Shown here piece by piece: positions 23,577-24,844 of a DNA stretch of 24,844 bases. Origin of the DNA: a virus. Positions within the stretch are counted from its first letter, which is position 1, and each line of letters begins with the position of its first letter. The notes beneath the pieces were generated by a model. It was not told where the DNA came from and made no database searches. It worked only from the letters and a program-made list of their open reading frames with translations. The stretch lies in the IMG/VR virus record IMGVR_UViG_3300018424_000247, positions 1 through 24,844 of that record; one strand, given 5' to 3'. The translations under genes were made by a program, and so were the position numbers.

Positions 23577-24844
23577 TTAAAACTCCAGTATGATTTTAAT
23601 ATCTTCTTTTTGGTTTGAAGATCTGGGGATAGGGGCCCTATTGTCTATGTATACGATATCTCCGGACTTGGTATTATATTCTGCCGAAGATATACCAGAG
23701 ACAAACTCATTCCCCAATTGATATATTCTATTATTTATTGTAGTAGTTATGCCATTAAACGTTGTTTGTATTGATAAAGCTGGACCTATGATTGAACTTC
23801 CATTAATTGTCGTACCGTATCCAGTATCCGGGTTGGATGTAAATGGAATAATTTTGTATCCTGATTCACTAGAAGCAAGACCAGTTGATTGATAATATTT
23901 TAAAACTCCAGTAACTTGATCCCAGGAAGCAACATATCCAATAGCTGTAGATCCCAATCCTACAGTTTGTTTAATAACAGAATCAACTGCATATGTGGTA
24001 GTTGTTGTAATTCCACCCAACTTCAATGATTTTAAACCACTAACTAGAGAAACATTTAACAATTCTGTGTCACTACCAAGAACTGTTGGATTTCGAATTA
24101 CACCAACTCTAGCAAAATCATTACCAATAATAATATCGGGATTAGATTCTAAAGTTTCATATCTAGAATAAAGTAGAACTCTATAGGCACCTAATTCTCT
24201 ATAAACATCTTTTCCATGACCACCTTTTGGGGGTATGATAACGTTGAAAGATGCTTTTGATGTAGTACCTATTCCAGTATTACTCAACTTACTTAATGGA
24301 CCGTTTATTTCAGTTCCAGGAGCTCCTGGGAAAAATTCTATGGTGCCATTTGTATATCCAGTACCACCTTCTGTTACAAATACTTCCGAAACCTTTCCAA
24401 AAGAGTCGATAGTAATTGTTGCTTTACCACCAGTACCGTCACCCAAGATAGGAACGTTGGAAAATGAAGTAGATATTGGTTGGTAATTTGATCCCCTATT
24501 TGATATTAAAACTACTTCTACTTTACCATCAATAGCGTTATTCTTTGTCGATATTGATTCACCAGTATTGCCCCAGTCATCCGGAACTGGAATATATTCA
24601 ATAGAATCAAATTTTACAATTTCAAAAGGTTTAATAGTGTACAGGTATTTCCAAACATATCCATCACCAGAAGTACCTGCAGTTCTTGGTTCAAGGTCAA
24701 TAAATGTTGGTTGGTCGTAAGATGGTCTACCTTTTGGATTTTCTGGGTCAGTTCCATTCTGCAAACAAACATAAACTCTCAAGTCTTCATTCACAATATA
24801 ATAATTTGCTTCATATAGACTTGATTGTCCTGTAACAGGAGTTG
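23577..24844 (-). CDS. 8: Baseplate wedge subunit gp8 (5' end outside window)
   Basis: The frame is open from the window edge to the TAA at 23577-23579, giving 421 visible residues; the true start lies beyond 24844. A GTG at 24794 is only an internal codon, since the frame continues upstream through SSLYEANYYIVNEDLRVYVC. The pattern Y-E-A-x-Y-Y-I, then VYVCLQNG, P-K-G-R-P-S and DGYVWKYLYTIKPFEIVKF matches T4 gp8 and its cyanophage relatives, which bind gp6, gp7 and gp10 in the wedge. T4 gp8 has 334 residues, so this version is longer. The extra length includes a glycine-rich segment (GDGTGGKATITIDSFG, then EGGTGYTNGTIEF) like modules in the two giant neighbours. The end, QKEDIKIILEF, resembles the gp8 C-terminus. 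It is followed after six bases by the DUF4815 gene. Annotation rests on recognition. Confidence 0.88.
   Translation of the reverse strand, partial: TPVTGQSSLYEANYYIVNEDLRVYVCLQNGTDPENPKGRPSYDQPTFIDLEPRTAGTSGDGYVWKYLYTIKPFEIVKFDSIEYIPVPDDWGNTGESISTKNNAIDGKVEVVLISNRGSNYQPISTSFSNVPILGDGTGGKATITIDSFGKVSEVFVTEGGTGYTNGTIEFFPGAPGTEINGPLSKLSNTGIGTTSKASFNVIIPPKGGHGKDVYRELGAYRVLLYSRYETLESNPDIIIGNDFARVGVIRNPTVLGSDTELLNVSLVSGLKSLKLGGITTTTTYAVDSVIKQTVGLGSTAIGYVASWDQVTGVLKYYQSTGLASSESGYKIIPFTSNPDTGYGTTINGSSIIGPALSIQTTFNGITTTINNRIYQLGNEFVSGISSAEYNTKSGDIVYIDNRAPIPRSSNQKEDIKIILEF
23732..23739 (-). promoter_or_regulatory. Possible late promoter box AATAAATA inside gp8
   Basis: NATAAATA form on the minus strand, 161 bases upstream of the DUF4815 ATG. 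It lies within coding sequence, and boxes of this kind arise by chance several times per strand in AT-rich DNA of this length, so it is only a candidate for separate transcription of the 2508-residue gene. Confidence 0.25.

Noticed and set aside
24235-24486. Plus-strand open frame of 83 codons opposite gp8
   Set aside because: It lies in the glycine-rich insert of gp8. Its proline-valine composition is what antisense reading of glycine codons produces.
24792-24794. GTG as the start of the gp8 gene
   Set aside because: The frame is open through the window edge, and the upstream residues (YEANYYI) match the gp8 family, so this is an internal valine.

Overview
The window is a late structural block of a T4-like myovirus, most likely a marine cyanophage that infects Prochlorococcus or Synechococcus. 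The evidence is a gp8-type baseplate wedge protein, a DUF4815 virion protein directly downstream of it, several small proteins of the kind that travel with these in T4-like cyanophages, NATAAATA late-promoter boxes, an AT-rich base composition, and near-complete coding on one strand. A related marine T4-like phage, such as a pelagiphage, cannot be excluded. I see no RNA genes, insertion sequences, integrase, CRISPR array or metabolic genes.

Every gene is on the minus strand, so transcription runs from the right end to the left. In that order they are: baseplate wedge gp8, cut by the window edge (23577-24844); a 2508-residue DUF4815 structural protein (16044-23570); a 71-residue coiled-coil protein (15826-16041); a 110-residue Ig-like protein (15470-15802); a 225-residue structural protein (14796-15473); a 339-residue structural protein (13730-14749); a rho-independent terminator (13652-13686); a 619-residue repeat protein (11764-13623); and a giant tail fibre of at least 3905 residues whose 3' end is beyond position 1. 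The giant fibre is one uninterrupted frame from the ATG at 11717 to the window edge. I checked the frame at ten points along it.

Three late-promoter boxes sit in the short gaps and overlap the ends of the upstream genes: CATAAATA before the 110-residue gene, TATAAATA before the 339-residue gene, and GATAAATA before the giant fibre. With the terminator they suggest several late transcription units. The 619-residue gene lies directly behind the terminator and has no promoter box I can see.

Functionally, gp8 belongs to the baseplate wedge. The DUF4815 protein probably sits at the baseplate edge, in the genome position T4 uses for gp9-gp12. The small proteins may be fibre connectors or decorations. 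The giant fibre is the likely receptor-binding structure. It combines an adhesin-type N-terminus, a pectate-lyase-like beta-helix, alternating cysteine-containing modules, a large block of RD-SGNF repeats and a C-terminal S74 intramolecular chaperone that the window edge truncates. The repeats, some perfect over 69-81 bases, make this gene a natural site for recombination and host-range change.
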